Positions 50,184-58,364 of a stretch of DNA of 64,000 nt are shown in pieces. How positions within the stretch are numbered: the first letter of the stretch is position 1; the number at the start of each line of letters is the position of its first letter. The stretch spans positions 239,146 to 303,145 of the forward strand of contig JBLMZI010000001.1 in assembly GCA_050258755.1 (NCBI GenBank). The letters are read 5' to 3'. The notes beneath the pieces were generated by a model. The model saw nothing but the letters and a program-made list of their open reading frames with translations, did not search any database and had not been told where the DNA came from. Made by a program: the position numbers and the translations under genes. The stretch is from JBLMZI01 sp050258755. GTDB lineage: Bacteria > Bacillota > Syntrophomonadia > Syntrophomonadales > DTU052.

Positions 50184-51695
50184 ATGTCAGCATTTGACGC
50201 GGTGGTCATCGGTGCCGGAAATGGCGGTCTGACCGCAGCCGCGAGCCTGGCCCGGGCGGGCGTCAAGACCCTGCTGCTGGAGCGGCACAACATCCCCGGC
50301 GGCTGTGCGACCTCATTTTGCCGGGGACGCTTCGAATTCGAGGTGGCCCTGCACCAGTTGAGCGGACTGGGCCTGCCCGAAAATCCGGGTCCCCTGCGCA
50401 CCTTTTTAAACCAATTCGGTGTGCCGGAACGCTGCGAATTCGTGGCGATGGAAAACCTGTACCGGATCATTGTGCCCGGCAAGCTGGATCTGATCTTACC
50501 GGCCAACCGGGAAGGTTCAACGAAAGCCCTGGTCGAGCGGTTCCCGGAGGAAAAAGCGGGGATTGAAGGCCTGATCGACCTGATTTATCGATTTTTCTAC
50601 GAAATGGCAGGCGCCTTTTTCTTGCGTGATCCGGAACAGAGCGCGGAAAAATACCCGCTTTTGGCCAGGTACGCCCTGAAACCGAGTGCCGAAGTTATGG
50701 ACGAATTCATCCAAGACCCGCTGTTACGGCTGGCGATGGGCGTCTATTGGAGTTACATGGGCGTTTCGCCCCAATATCTGACCTTTATGGATTACGCGAT
50801 GCTGTACTTTGCCTACTGGGAATGGAAGCCATATCACGTGAAGCATGGCTCACAGGCCATGTCGAGCGCGATTCTAGACGATTTTCTGGCCCATGGCGGG
50901 CAGACCCGCTTCCAGTGTGGGGCCAAAAAGATCCTGATTGAGGATGGCCGGATTGTCGGGGTTGAAACCGAGTACGGCGATGTGATCGAAACCCGGGCGG
51001 TGGTTTCGAACGCCTCAAGCCTGGATACCTATGTTGAACTGATTGGCGAAGAACATATCCCCGAAGACCAGTTCAAGGTATTCGCCGGCCAGACCGTCGG
51101 TCCATCCTCGCTGACCCTGTATGTTGGGCTGGACTGCCCGCCGGAAGAAGTCGGCATCAACGAAGCGACCAACTTCATCGGCGACACCGTTGATATGGAA
51201 AAACAGTTCGCCGCGACTCGCCGGATTGACACCAAAGACGACGCCCTGCTGCTGTCCTGCTATAATCTGGTGGACCCGGACGCGTCGCCTCCGGGAACTT
51301 CGCAGATCGCCATTGTAGACCTGCAGTACGCCGAACCCTGGCTGGCGGTGCCGCCGTCCGATTATCACCGGACCAAATTTGAATGCGCCGAAACCCTGCT
51401 TCAGCGCGTCGAACAAGTCTTTCCGGGGTTTCGCAGCCATATCGAGGAAATTGAGGTGGCGACCCCGCTGACCCATATGCGCTATCTGAATACCCCGGGC
51501 GGCGCAATCTACGGATTTGACCAGTATGCTAAAGACTCGAACCTCTTCATTTCGCAGGCTGCCCCTGTCAAAGGGCTCGCTCTGGCGGGCGCCTGGGCCG
51601 GGGCCGGTGGATTCCAGCCTTCGCTGATGTCGGGCGGCACGGCCGCAAAGGCGATTATCCGCTACTTGGGGAAAATGGAAGGGGGAGCGAAATGA
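50184..51695 (+). CDS. FAD-dependent oxidoreductase, phytoene desaturase/CrtISO-like
   Basis: A 503-residue flavoprotein of the CrtI-like NAD(P)/FAD superfamily. The dinucleotide loop is VVIGAGNGGLTAAASLARAG near residue 7, followed by LLLERHNIPGGCATSF; the C-terminal FAD block is LALAGAWAGAGGFQPSLMSGG. The match to carotenoid desaturases or isomerases is structural; no other carotenoid gene is present, so the substrate may be a different isoprenoid or lipid. ATG 50184 has GGAG 8 nt upstream. It overlaps the reductase gene by 4 bp, which suggests that the partner feeds it electrons. Confidence 0.87.
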   Translation: MSAFDAVVIGAGNGGLTAAASLARAGVKTLLLERHNIPGGCATSFCRGRFEFEVALHQLSGLGLPENPGPLRTFLNQFGVPERCEFVAMENLYRIIVPGKLDLILPANREGSTKALVERFPEEKAGIEGLIDLIYRFFYEMAGAFFLRDPEQSAEKYPLLARYALKPSAEVMDEFIQDPLLRLAMGVYWSYMGVSPQYLTFMDYAMLYFAYWEWKPYHVKHGSQAMSSAILDDFLAHGGQTRFQCGAKKILIEDGRIVGVETEYGDVIETRAVVSNASSLDTYVELIGEEHIPEDQFKVFAGQTVGPSSLTLYVGLDCPPEEVGINEATNFIGDTVDMEKQFAATRRIDTKDDALLLSCYNLVDPDASPPGTSQIAIVDLQYAEPWLAVPPSDYHRTKFECAETLLQRVEQVFPGFRSHIEEIEVATPLTHMRYLNTPGGAIYGFDQYAKDSNLFISQAAPVKGLALAGAWAGAGGFQPSLMSGGTAAKAIIRYLGKMEGGAK

Positions 51696-52867
51696 GCCAG
51701 CGCAAAGACATTCGACCGGAATTGGCCGGCTATCAGGCGGTCAGGCAGGAGATTGAAGCCTGCCGGAAATACGGGCGTGATCACCGGGACGAGCGCGGGG
51801 TCAAAGCCGCCGTACTCGATCGGCTGCACCCGAAACAGCTCAAGCTGACCGTCTCGGAAATCATTGCGGAAAACGAGAATGCGAAAACCCTTCGGCTGGT
51901 GGCTTCCGGCCGGGTACTTCCCCCGTTCTTAAGCGGGCAGTATCTCAACCTGGCGGTGGCGATTGACGGGATCAGAACCAGCCGGCCGTACAGCATTTCA
52001 TCCTCACCGACCCAGACTGCCTATTACGACGTTACCGTCGGCCGGGTCGAAAACGGTTTTGTTTCCCATTACCTGCTCGACGAGGTCAAGGTCGGCGATA
52101 CCCTGACCGCTACCGGCCCGATGGGCAATTTTTATTACAACCCGCTGTTCCACGGCCGCAAGCTGGTCTTTTTGGCCGGCGGAACCGGTGTTACACCGTT
52201 CCTGAGCATGATCAGGACCTTCACAGATCAGAACGCGGACCTCGATGTGCTGTTAATCTATGGCTGCCGCAGCCGCAAAGACGCCCTGTTTGAGGCCGAA
52301 CTCGCTCACCGGGCGGCACGGCACCCCAACTTCAAATACGAACTGGTCCTGTCAGCGCCCGACCCCGGCGACCAGGGGAAGGCCGGACTGATCGACGCCA
52401 GATTGATCAAGGAACTGGTCGGGAATCCGGCGGCCGCGACCTTCTATCTGTGCGGTCCGTTTGCGATGCAGCAATTCTGCACCAGTGAACTGGAATCGCT
52501 CGGCGTGAAAGGCCGGAGTATCCGGTCGGAAGCCTTCCTGGCTCCTGCCGATGCCTATGCCGATCCGGGCTGGCCAAAGGAGAGACGGCCGGAACAGCCG
52601 GTGACCCTGACTGTACAGCGCCCGGATGGCAGCATGCTGACCATTGCCTCCCGGACCGGCGAACCGGTGCTGACTGCCCTGGAGCGGGCAGGATTGTCGG
52701 TCCCTAACGGCTGCCGGACCGGGGAATGCAGCCTGTGCCGGATTCGCATGATTGACGGCCAGGTGTTTCAGCCCAGCGGGGCCTTGATCCGCCACTCGGA
52801 TCGGAGTTTTGGCTTTATTCATTCCTGCCGGGCCTATCCGCTGACTGATTTGACCCTGGTTATCTGA
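51692..52867 (+). CDS. Ferredoxin-NADP reductase fused to a 2Fe-2S ferredoxin domain
   Basis: A 391-residue electron-transfer protein. Residues about 50-150 bind FAD (RPYSISSSPT), 150-270 bind NAD(P)H (FLAGGTGVTPFLSM, FYLCGPFAMQQFC), and the C-terminal 85 residues form a plant-type 2Fe-2S domain (NGCRTGECSLCRIRMIDG and a distal Cys in IHSCRAYP). Such proteins pass electrons from NAD(P)H to an oxygenase or desaturase. The overlap with the flavoprotein gene indicates a functional pair. An N-terminal 45-residue helical extension is of unknown use. Confidence 0.9.
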   Translation: MSQRKDIRPELAGYQAVRQEIEACRKYGRDHRDERGVKAAVLDRLHPKQLKLTVSEIIAENENAKTLRLVASGRVLPPFLSGQYLNLAVAIDGIRTSRPYSISSSPTQTAYYDVTVGRVENGFVSHYLLDEVKVGDTLTATGPMGNFYYNPLFHGRKLVFLAGGTGVTPFLSMIRTFTDQNADLDVLLIYGCRSRKDALFEAELAHRAARHPNFKYELVLSAPDPGDQGKAGLIDARLIKELVGNPAAATFYLCGPFAMQQFCTSELESLGVKGRSIRSEAFLAPADAYADPGWPKERRPEQPVTLTVQRPDGSMLTIASRTGEPVLTALERAGLSVPNGCRTGECSLCRIRMIDGQVFQPSGALIRHSDRSFGFIHSCRAYPLTDLTLVI

Positions 52868-52890
52868 GCAAAACCAACATAACAACCTTT

Positions 52891-52928
52891 ACCATGCGGC
52901 CGGGGTTATCCCGACCGCATGGTATTTT
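52891..52928 (+). terminator. Intrinsic terminator of the PadR operon
   Basis: ACCATGCGG pairs with CCGCATGGT, with an inner CGGG/CCCG stem, and a T-rich tail follows, 23 bp after the reductase stop. Confidence 0.88.
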
Positions 52929-53159
52929 TCTGCCCATTTTCGCCAGGCGTGCCGGTTGGACCATCCAACAAAAAAATGCTCAATCGGGAGGATATTCGAT
53001 AAGCGAAGCGAATAAAATGAATTGCATGACTATTGGCACAAATCGGATAAATAGACGTGTTCAATCGGTCATGCGACGAGGCGGATAGATTTGGCAGGCG
53101 AAAGCGAGGTGACACCGCTAAGAACGTCAGGAACAAAGAAAGAGGGGGAAACAGAAAGA

Positions 53160-54422
53160 ATGCTAAAAAAACGTTGGGTTGCGATTGCGTTGGTGGTTTT
53201 TCTCCTGACGGGCTTGCTCGTGCTGCCAGGTGCGGCGCCAGTGCAGGCGGCCGTCCGCCAAAACAGCTATCCGATTATCTTCGTCCATGGTTTCGCTGGT
53301 TTTGCCCGTACCGCAGGGATCAACTACTGGGGCGGCCTAGCCGACGTACCGGCCTATCTGAGAGCCAACGGCTACGAAGCCTATCCGGTCGCGGTGGGCC
53401 CGTTTTCCAGCAACTGGGACAGAGCCTGTGAGCTGTATACCGAGATCAAAGGCGGCACCGTCGATTATGGCGCGGCACACGCTGCGAAGTACGGCCACCT
53501 TCGGTTCGGCAGGACCTATCCCGGTTTGGTTCCCGGCTGGGGTCAGCCGGATGCCGGCGGCCAGCTCAAGAAGGTCCACCTGATCGCGCACAGCATGGGC
53601 GGGCAAACCTCCCGGGTGTTCCTGCAGCTGCTTGAGCAGGGCTCGACCGAAGAATTGTTGTACGCGGCCGAACACCCGGAAACCGGTGCGGCGTCCGATC
53701 TGTTCGCTGGCGGCAAATCATGGGTTGATGGCCTGATGACGGTATCTACGCCGCATGACGGCAGCACCCTGGCCTATGCGGTGAATGGCATGGCTCCGTG
53801 GCTGCAGCAGGCGTTTGCCGCGATTGAAATGATTTTCGGCGCGATTCTCGACCCACTTTACGATTTTTACCTGGACCAGTGGGGCGTTACCCGTCAGCCG
53901 GGCGAGTCCTTCTCGGCCTATTGCGCCCGGATTAAGACCAACAGTGTCTGGCAGCGCACCAAGGACCTCAGCTCCTGGGATCTTTCGCCTGAAGGCGCAC
54001 AGGAACTGAACAGCTGGGTTGAGGCACAGCCGGATGTCTATTACTTCTCCTGGTCCACCAAATCAAGCATGAAGGACATTTTTACCGGGCATCAGATTCC
54101 GAATATCTATATGAATCCGGCCTGGTACGGCAATACGATGCACCTTGGCGCTTACACCGGCGGCGGACCGGGAAAGGTTACGGTCGATAAAACCTGGTGG
54201 GAAAACGATGGCTGGGTCAACGTTCGTTCCATGAACGGCCCGAAGATCGGCAGTTCCGATCAGATCGTCACCTTTAACGGAACTCCGCAGATCGGGAAAT
54301 GGAATCATCTCGGGTTGAAAAAGGATTGGGACCATACTGATATTATCGGCATCGGCACGTTGTGGCCGGTGAAGGGATTCTATCTGGATCAAGCGCGTCT
54401 GCTGGGCACGCTGCCTCAATAA
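53160..54422 (+). CDS. Secreted triacylglycerol lipase (Geobacillus-type, family I.5)
   Basis: A 420-residue exported alpha/beta-hydrolase. The signal peptide (VAIALVVFLLTGLLVLPGAA) is followed by YPIIFVHGFAGF (oxyanion region), the nucleophile Ser in LIAHSMGGQTSR and a C-terminal catalytic His in WDHTDIIG. The GINYWGG block and GHLRFGRTYPG are typical of thermoalkalophilic lipases, which also bind Zn and Ca. Mature length (about 390) agrees with that family. ATG 53160 has AGAGGGGGA about 10 nt upstream. It stands alone between two terminators. Hydrolysis of long-chain triacylglycerols is expected. Confidence 0.92.
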   Translation: MLKKRWVAIALVVFLLTGLLVLPGAAPVQAAVRQNSYPIIFVHGFAGFARTAGINYWGGLADVPAYLRANGYEAYPVAVGPFSSNWDRACELYTEIKGGTVDYGAAHAAKYGHLRFGRTYPGLVPGWGQPDAGGQLKKVHLIAHSMGGQTSRVFLQLLEQGSTEELLYAAEHPETGAASDLFAGGKSWVDGLMTVSTPHDGSTLAYAVNGMAPWLQQAFAAIEMIFGAILDPLYDFYLDQWGVTRQPGESFSAYCARIKTNSVWQRTKDLSSWDLSPEGAQELNSWVEAQPDVYYFSWSTKSSMKDIFTGHQIPNIYMNPAWYGNTMHLGAYTGGGPGKVTVDKTWWENDGWVNVRSMNGPKIGSSDQIVTFNGTPQIGKWNHLGLKKDWDHTDIIGIGTLWPVKGFYLDQARLLGTLPQ

Positions 54423-54447
54423 CCCGAGCGTCTGCCAACGAATACGG

Positions 54448-54480
54448 AAAACGGCCGGGGGGAAACCCCGCCGTTTTTTT
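54448..54480 (+). terminator. Intrinsic terminator of the lipase gene
   Basis: AAAACGG pairs with CCGTTTT around an inner GGGG/CCCC stem and is followed by a run of T residues, 26 bp after the stop. Confidence 0.88.
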
Positions 54481-54622
54481 TGTGGGTTTCGCGCGGCGCA
54501 ATCATGGGGATCAGCTGGTCCACAATGCCGAATATCCGGCGTTTTGTAACCATGAAGCCGTCCGCACATATGATAACAGAAGAATTATCCGAGTTGCGGA
54601 TGAAAGGAGCCGACGATAACGG

Positions 54623-55744
54623 ATGAGCACTCTGATTTTGAACCGGCCGGTGATTGCCATTGCGGGGAGTTCAGGCAAGACAACGACCAAGGAAATGATT
54701 GCTTCAATCTTAAAAACCAGATGGACCATCTTTAAATCGGTCAGCAATCGAAACAACCGCCATGCAACTGCACGCCACATCCGCCAGATCAACCGGACCC
54801 ACCGCGCTGTCGTACTGGAATTCGGCATGTCCTGGGCCGGCCACCTGCGCAAGCACTGCAGCATGATTCAGCCCAACCTTGCCGTCATTACAGTGGTAGG
54901 ACAATCTCATATCGGAAACTTCGGCGGGTCACTCCCGCGCCTGATCAAAGCCAAATCGGATTTGATCCGGTATATGAAGCCGACCGGGACACTGTTCCTG
55001 AATGCGGACGATCCGAATACGCCGCTGCTGCTTCAGGCCGCAAACGGCTACCGGGGCCGGGTGTATAAGGTAAGCCTGGAAGGACGCGGAGATTACAACG
55101 CATCGAATATCCGCTGGGTTCAGGGCGGCATGCGGTTCAGCGTGGAACTTGACGGCGAGCCGGAGTCCTTCTTTATCCCCATCTATGGCCGTCACAACAT
55201 CTACAACGCCCTGTTTGCAATCGGTGTCACACGTCGTCTGGGTTTTTCAACGGCAGAGATCCGGCGCGGCCTGCGGCACTTTTTCAGAGTTGGCGGCCGT
55301 CTGAACATTTACGCCATCAAGCCGGATGCGCGCGTAATCGACGACAGTTTTAACGCCAATCCCAATTCGGTGAAAGCCGCGCTTGAGGTGCTGTCCCATA
55401 TTGGAACCGGAAAGAACATCGCCGTTCTCGGGGGCATGTACGAGCTCGGGCCGTTGACCCGATCGGGCCACATCAGTGTCGGCACGTATTTGAGCCGGCA
55501 GAAAGTCGATTTATTATTCACCTTTGGCGATAAAGCCCGCCTGATTGGAGAAGCCGCGGTGCGCGCCGGATTTGATCCATTTCGGGTCCGCCATTACACC
55601 AGCCGTAAACTGATGCACCGGGATCTGGTTAAAGAAATTGGGCCTGAAACAACCATTCTGGTCAAAGGCTCTAATGTCGCCCACATGGTCCTGACAGTCA
55701 ACTATCTCAGACATCAGCGGGCTTTGAAGCTTGAAAATGTGTAG
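54623..55744 (+). CDS. MurF-like Mur ligase lacking the N-terminal substrate domain
   Basis: A 373-residue Mur ligase. The protein opens directly with the ATP loop VIAIAGSSGKTTTKEM, then carries RHNIYNALFAIGVTRRLG, DDSFNANPNSVKAALEVL and VLGGMYELGPLTRSG, all MurF-type blocks. MurF proper is about 450 residues with a UDP-binding domain first; here that domain is absent, so the acceptor is unlikely to be held in the normal way. Similar short paralogs occur in spore formers. The role may be a modified wall precursor or an unrelated amide ligation. ATG 54623 has AAAGGAG 13 nt upstream, rather far. Confidence 0.82.
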   Translation: MSTLILNRPVIAIAGSSGKTTTKEMIASILKTRWTIFKSVSNRNNRHATARHIRQINRTHRAVVLEFGMSWAGHLRKHCSMIQPNLAVITVVGQSHIGNFGGSLPRLIKAKSDLIRYMKPTGTLFLNADDPNTPLLLQAANGYRGRVYKVSLEGRGDYNASNIRWVQGGMRFSVELDGEPESFFIPIYGRHNIYNALFAIGVTRRLGFSTAEIRRGLRHFFRVGGRLNIYAIKPDARVIDDSFNANPNSVKAALEVLSHIGTGKNIAVLGGMYELGPLTRSGHISVGTYLSRQKVDLLFTFGDKARLIGEAAVRAGFDPFRVRHYTSRKLMHRDLVKEIGPETTILVKGSNVAHMVLTVNYLRHQRALKLENV

Positions 55745-56211
55745 ATGTATCCGCAAAATGCCGGGAATCCTGTGGAAATTCACTAAAATGTTCTGCTAAA
55801 ATAGGATTTAATTCGATAAGTCGAAAATTTGGCAATTGGGAAACCGATACTTGCTTGCTGCACGAGCTGACGCTTTATCGCCGGAGCTTCCTGAATGACC
55901 AAAATGACACACACCCGGAGCCGGGCTTATCAGACGATGCTGTACCGGGGAACCGGAATTGGTTATTCCGAAAATGCATATGGTGGAATCCATACTGCGA
56001 AAAGCGATGCGGACCACCCGAACTTAATCGGTGGGAGAATATCTGAGCAAAAGCTGACAACCGGAGAACCGGCTTTTGATGCAGGCATTCATCAATGCAA
56101 TGATCAAACCACTGAGTCTTTTCGGGACGTTCGCATTTTGATTTTACACGGGATCGATTCGGCAAGTGGTCCGATCGACGAAACAAGCTAATTATGGGAG
56201 GAGGGGGCGGT
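55745..56211. other. Interval before cheB with no convincing gene
   Basis: About 470 bp. A 98-codon frame (55895-56191) has no ribosome site and no family resemblance. The region is more AT-rich than its neighbours and contains several short inverted repeats, so an untranslated leader of cheB is possible, but I recognise no riboswitch class in it. Confidence 0.45.
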
Positions 56212-57249
56212 ATGGGCCCAATTCGGGTTCTGGTGGTTGATGATTCGGCCATGGTCCGTAAGATGCTGACCATTGAACTTTCTAAAGACCCCGAAATCGA
56301 GGTCATTGGTGCCGCGCCGGATCCTTATGTTGCCAGGGACAAGATTGTGCTGGAAAAACCCGATGTAATTCTGCTGGATGTCGAAATGCCCAGGATGGAC
56401 GGGTTGACCTTTCTGCGCAAGTTGATGAAGCATTATCCAAGCCGCGTGATTGTGGTCAGTTCTCTGGCCGAAGCCGGCGGCGAGGTCGCATTGAAAGCGA
56501 TTGAGTATGGCGCACTGGAGGTAATCAGTAAACCGGCGGCGTCCTATTCGGTGTCTGAAATGTTGGAACAATTGGCTGAGAAAATCAAAGCGGTAGCCCG
56601 GGTCCCGGAGTGGCGGCTTCAGCGCCTTACAACGGCGCAGCCGCTGCAGGCTCAGTCGCGACCACGGGAATCCCTAATTCGTACGACGCATAAGATCGTG
56701 GCAATCGGTGCCTCAACCGGCGGAACCGAAGCCTTGCGTGAAGTCCTGGAGCGCATGCCTGCGAATAGTCCCCCCATTGTGGTCGTACAGCATATGCCGC
56801 CGTATTTCACGAAATCGTTTGCTCAGCGGCTGAACGAGATCTGTGCAATTCATGTCAAGGAGGCGGAGGACAACGAAATCGTTTCCGCCGGGAAGGCTTT
56901 GATTGCGCCAGGGAACTATCACCTGGAAATCGTACGAAGCGGTGCGGTTTACCATACTTGTCTGAGCCAGGGGCCAATGGTTCACCACCAGCGGCCATCA
57001 GTAGAAGTACTGTTTCATTCGGTTGCCCGGTTTGCGGGCAAGAACGCCATTGGGGTTATTCTGACCGGCATGGGAAAGGATGGCGCCAAGGGACTTTTGG
57101 CGATGCGGAAAGAGGGGGCTTTTACCATTGCCCAGGACGAGGCAACCTGTGTCGTTTTTGGGATGCCAAAGGAAGCGATCGAAATCGGTGCGGCCGTTAA
57201 AATCGCACCGATTGAACGCATTGCGGATGAAGTGATGCGTAATCTGTAA
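56212..57249 (+). CDS. cheB: CheB chemotaxis methylesterase/deamidase
   Basis: A 345-residue two-domain enzyme that removes methyl groups from chemoreceptors when phosphorylated. The receiver has VVDDS and Asp in VILLDVEMPRMDG. The methylesterase domain (about 160-345) holds the catalytic Ser in AIGASTGGTEAL, His in VVQHMPPYFTKSFA and Asp in TGMGKDGAKGL. ATG 56212 is preferred to ATG 56194 because GGGAGGAGGGGG lies between them. It is isolated from other che genes. The soluble receptor at 36964 is a possible substrate. Confidence 0.95.
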   Translation: MGPIRVLVVDDSAMVRKMLTIELSKDPEIEVIGAAPDPYVARDKIVLEKPDVILLDVEMPRMDGLTFLRKLMKHYPSRVIVVSSLAEAGGEVALKAIEYGALEVISKPAASYSVSEMLEQLAEKIKAVARVPEWRLQRLTTAQPLQAQSRPRESLIRTTHKIVAIGASTGGTEALREVLERMPANSPPIVVVQHMPPYFTKSFAQRLNEICAIHVKEAEDNEIVSAGKALIAPGNYHLEIVRSGAVYHTCLSQGPMVHHQRPSVEVLFHSVARFAGKNAIGVILTGMGKDGAKGLLAMRKEGAFTIAQDEATCVVFGMPKEAIEIGAAVKIAPIERIADEVMRNL

Positions 57250-57312
57250 GCCTGGGGCATATGCCGGGGCGCTGAAAACAACCTGGAAAACGTATCGCAC
57301 ACACGGACCTCC

Positions 57313-57341
57313 ATGGGCGCCGCCGGATCGGCGGCGCCCAT
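57313..57341 (+). terminator. Strong hairpin after cheB
   Basis: A 12-bp perfect stem (ATGGGCGCCGCC with GGCGGCGCCCAT) and a 5-nt loop lie 63 bp after the cheB stop. Only two T residues follow, so it may act as a pause or weak terminator. Confidence 0.6.
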
Positions 57342-57375
57342 TTCCTGGGGCCGGGAGCGATGTGCCCGGCTGTAT

Positions 57376-57405
57376 TTGACATCGGTAAAATCAGCCGCCT
57401 ATAAT
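57376..57405 (+). promoter_or_regulatory. Sigma-A promoter of the cysE-cysS operon
   Basis: TTGACA and TATAAT, both perfect, are separated by 18 bp. Transcription would start near 57412 at the beginning of the T-box leader. Confidence 0.85.
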
Positions 57406-57411
57406 CTAGGT

Positions 57412-57660
57412 ATCCCTTAACCGGGAAATGCATATCACCACGGCAGTGAATGGGAAGAGTACGTTTTCCTTCCATCAGAGAGGAACGGCCGGCAGGCTGA
57501 GAGCCGTTCCGGGACCAAGGAAAACCGAAAGTGCGCCCTGGAGCCGGATGACGGATGTGTCACGGGTGGTCTCGTTATCGGCCGTATAAGTGGAGCCCAG
57601 GCTCAAGCAGAGTGGAACCGCGAGGAAATCCCTCGTCTCTGCCGACCGGGGGCTTTTTTA
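57412..57660 (+). ncRNA. T-box leader riboswitch, cysteine-specific
   Basis: Leader RNA that senses uncharged tRNA-Cys and lets transcription continue into cysE-cysS. Stem I is visible as GTTTTCC pairing with GGAAAAC (57519-57525), with the AGAGAGG element in the upper part. The specifier loop CGAAAGTGC gives TGC (57532-57534), a Cys codon. The T-box sequence GTGGAACCGCG lies at 57612-57622; its TGGA would pair with a tRNA ending in UCCA, as expected for tRNA-Cys with U73. The terminator pairs GCAGAG (57607) with CTCTGC (57637) around CGAGG/CCTCG, with a T run from about 57653. Confidence 0.9.
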
Positions 57661-57698
57661 TTTTTCTTTCGAACAAATGATGAAAGGATGAACCGGGT

Positions 57699-58364
57699 AT
57701 GAGCTGGATCAAAACCGTGCGCAGTGACCTCAACACCATCTTGAAACGGGACCCGGCTGCCCAAAGCCGACTTGAGGTTGTGCTCTGTTACCCGGGTTTT
57801 CATGCCGTACTGTTTCACCGGCTGGCGCATGCGCTGTACCGGAAGCGCCTCTTTTTACTGGCCCGGGTTGTGTCCCAGATTTCGCGGTTTTTTACGCAGA
57901 TTGAGATTCATCCCGGGGCGACTATCGGCTGCGGCTTTTTCATCGACCACGGTGCCGGTGTCGTCATTGGCGAAACAGCTGAGATCGGTGACTGGGTCAC
58001 GATTTATCAGGGGGTTACCCTGGGCGGGACCGGAAAGGAAAAGGGCAAACGTCATCCAACCATCGGCAATCACTGTGTGGTCAGCACCGGGGCCAAGGTG
58101 CTCGGTTCGATCACGATCGGGGACAATGTCAAGATTGGCGCCGGTTCAGTCGTTCTGAAGGATGTACCGCCCAACTGCACCGTGGTTGGGGTGCCTGGCC
58201 GGATTGTGATCGACAATGGTGTGCGGGTCTATACGGATGACGAAGAGGCCGATCTGGATCATAATCTGCTGCCTGACCCGGTCGCGGAAGCCATCCAGAC
58301 ACTGACCGACCGGATTGCCCAGTTGGAGGAAAAGTTGGCCTTACAGGAGGGGAACCACGCATGA
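57699..58364 (+). CDS. cysE: Serine O-acetyltransferase
   Basis: First step of cysteine synthesis: serine plus acetyl-CoA gives O-acetylserine. The 221-residue protein has an N-terminal helical region (PAAQSRLEVVLCYPGFHAVL, then HRLAHALYRK) and a left-handed beta helix with HPGATIGCGFFIDHGAGVVIG, VTLGGTGKEKGKRHPTIG and GAGSVVLKDVP, including the catalytic His/Asp region. The length is a little below that of enteric CysE, as usual in Firmicutes. It is controlled by the Cys T-box and overlaps cysS by 4 bp, which couples cysteine synthesis to its use in charging tRNA. Confidence 0.96.
   Translation: MSWIKTVRSDLNTILKRDPAAQSRLEVVLCYPGFHAVLFHRLAHALYRKRLFLLARVVSQISRFFTQIEIHPGATIGCGFFIDHGAGVVIGETAEIGDWVTIYQGVTLGGTGKEKGKRHPTIGNHCVVSTGAKVLGSITIGDNVKIGAGSVVLKDVPPNCTVVGVPGRIVIDNGVRVYTDDEEADLDHNLLPDPVAEAIQTLTDRIAQLEEKLALQEGNHA

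Noticed and set aside
52868..53159. Riboswitch in the lipase leader
   Set aside because: No known consensus could be matched; only the terminator of the preceding operon is clear.
55895..56191. 98-codon gene before cheB
   Set aside because: No ribosome site, no family resemblance and atypical composition.
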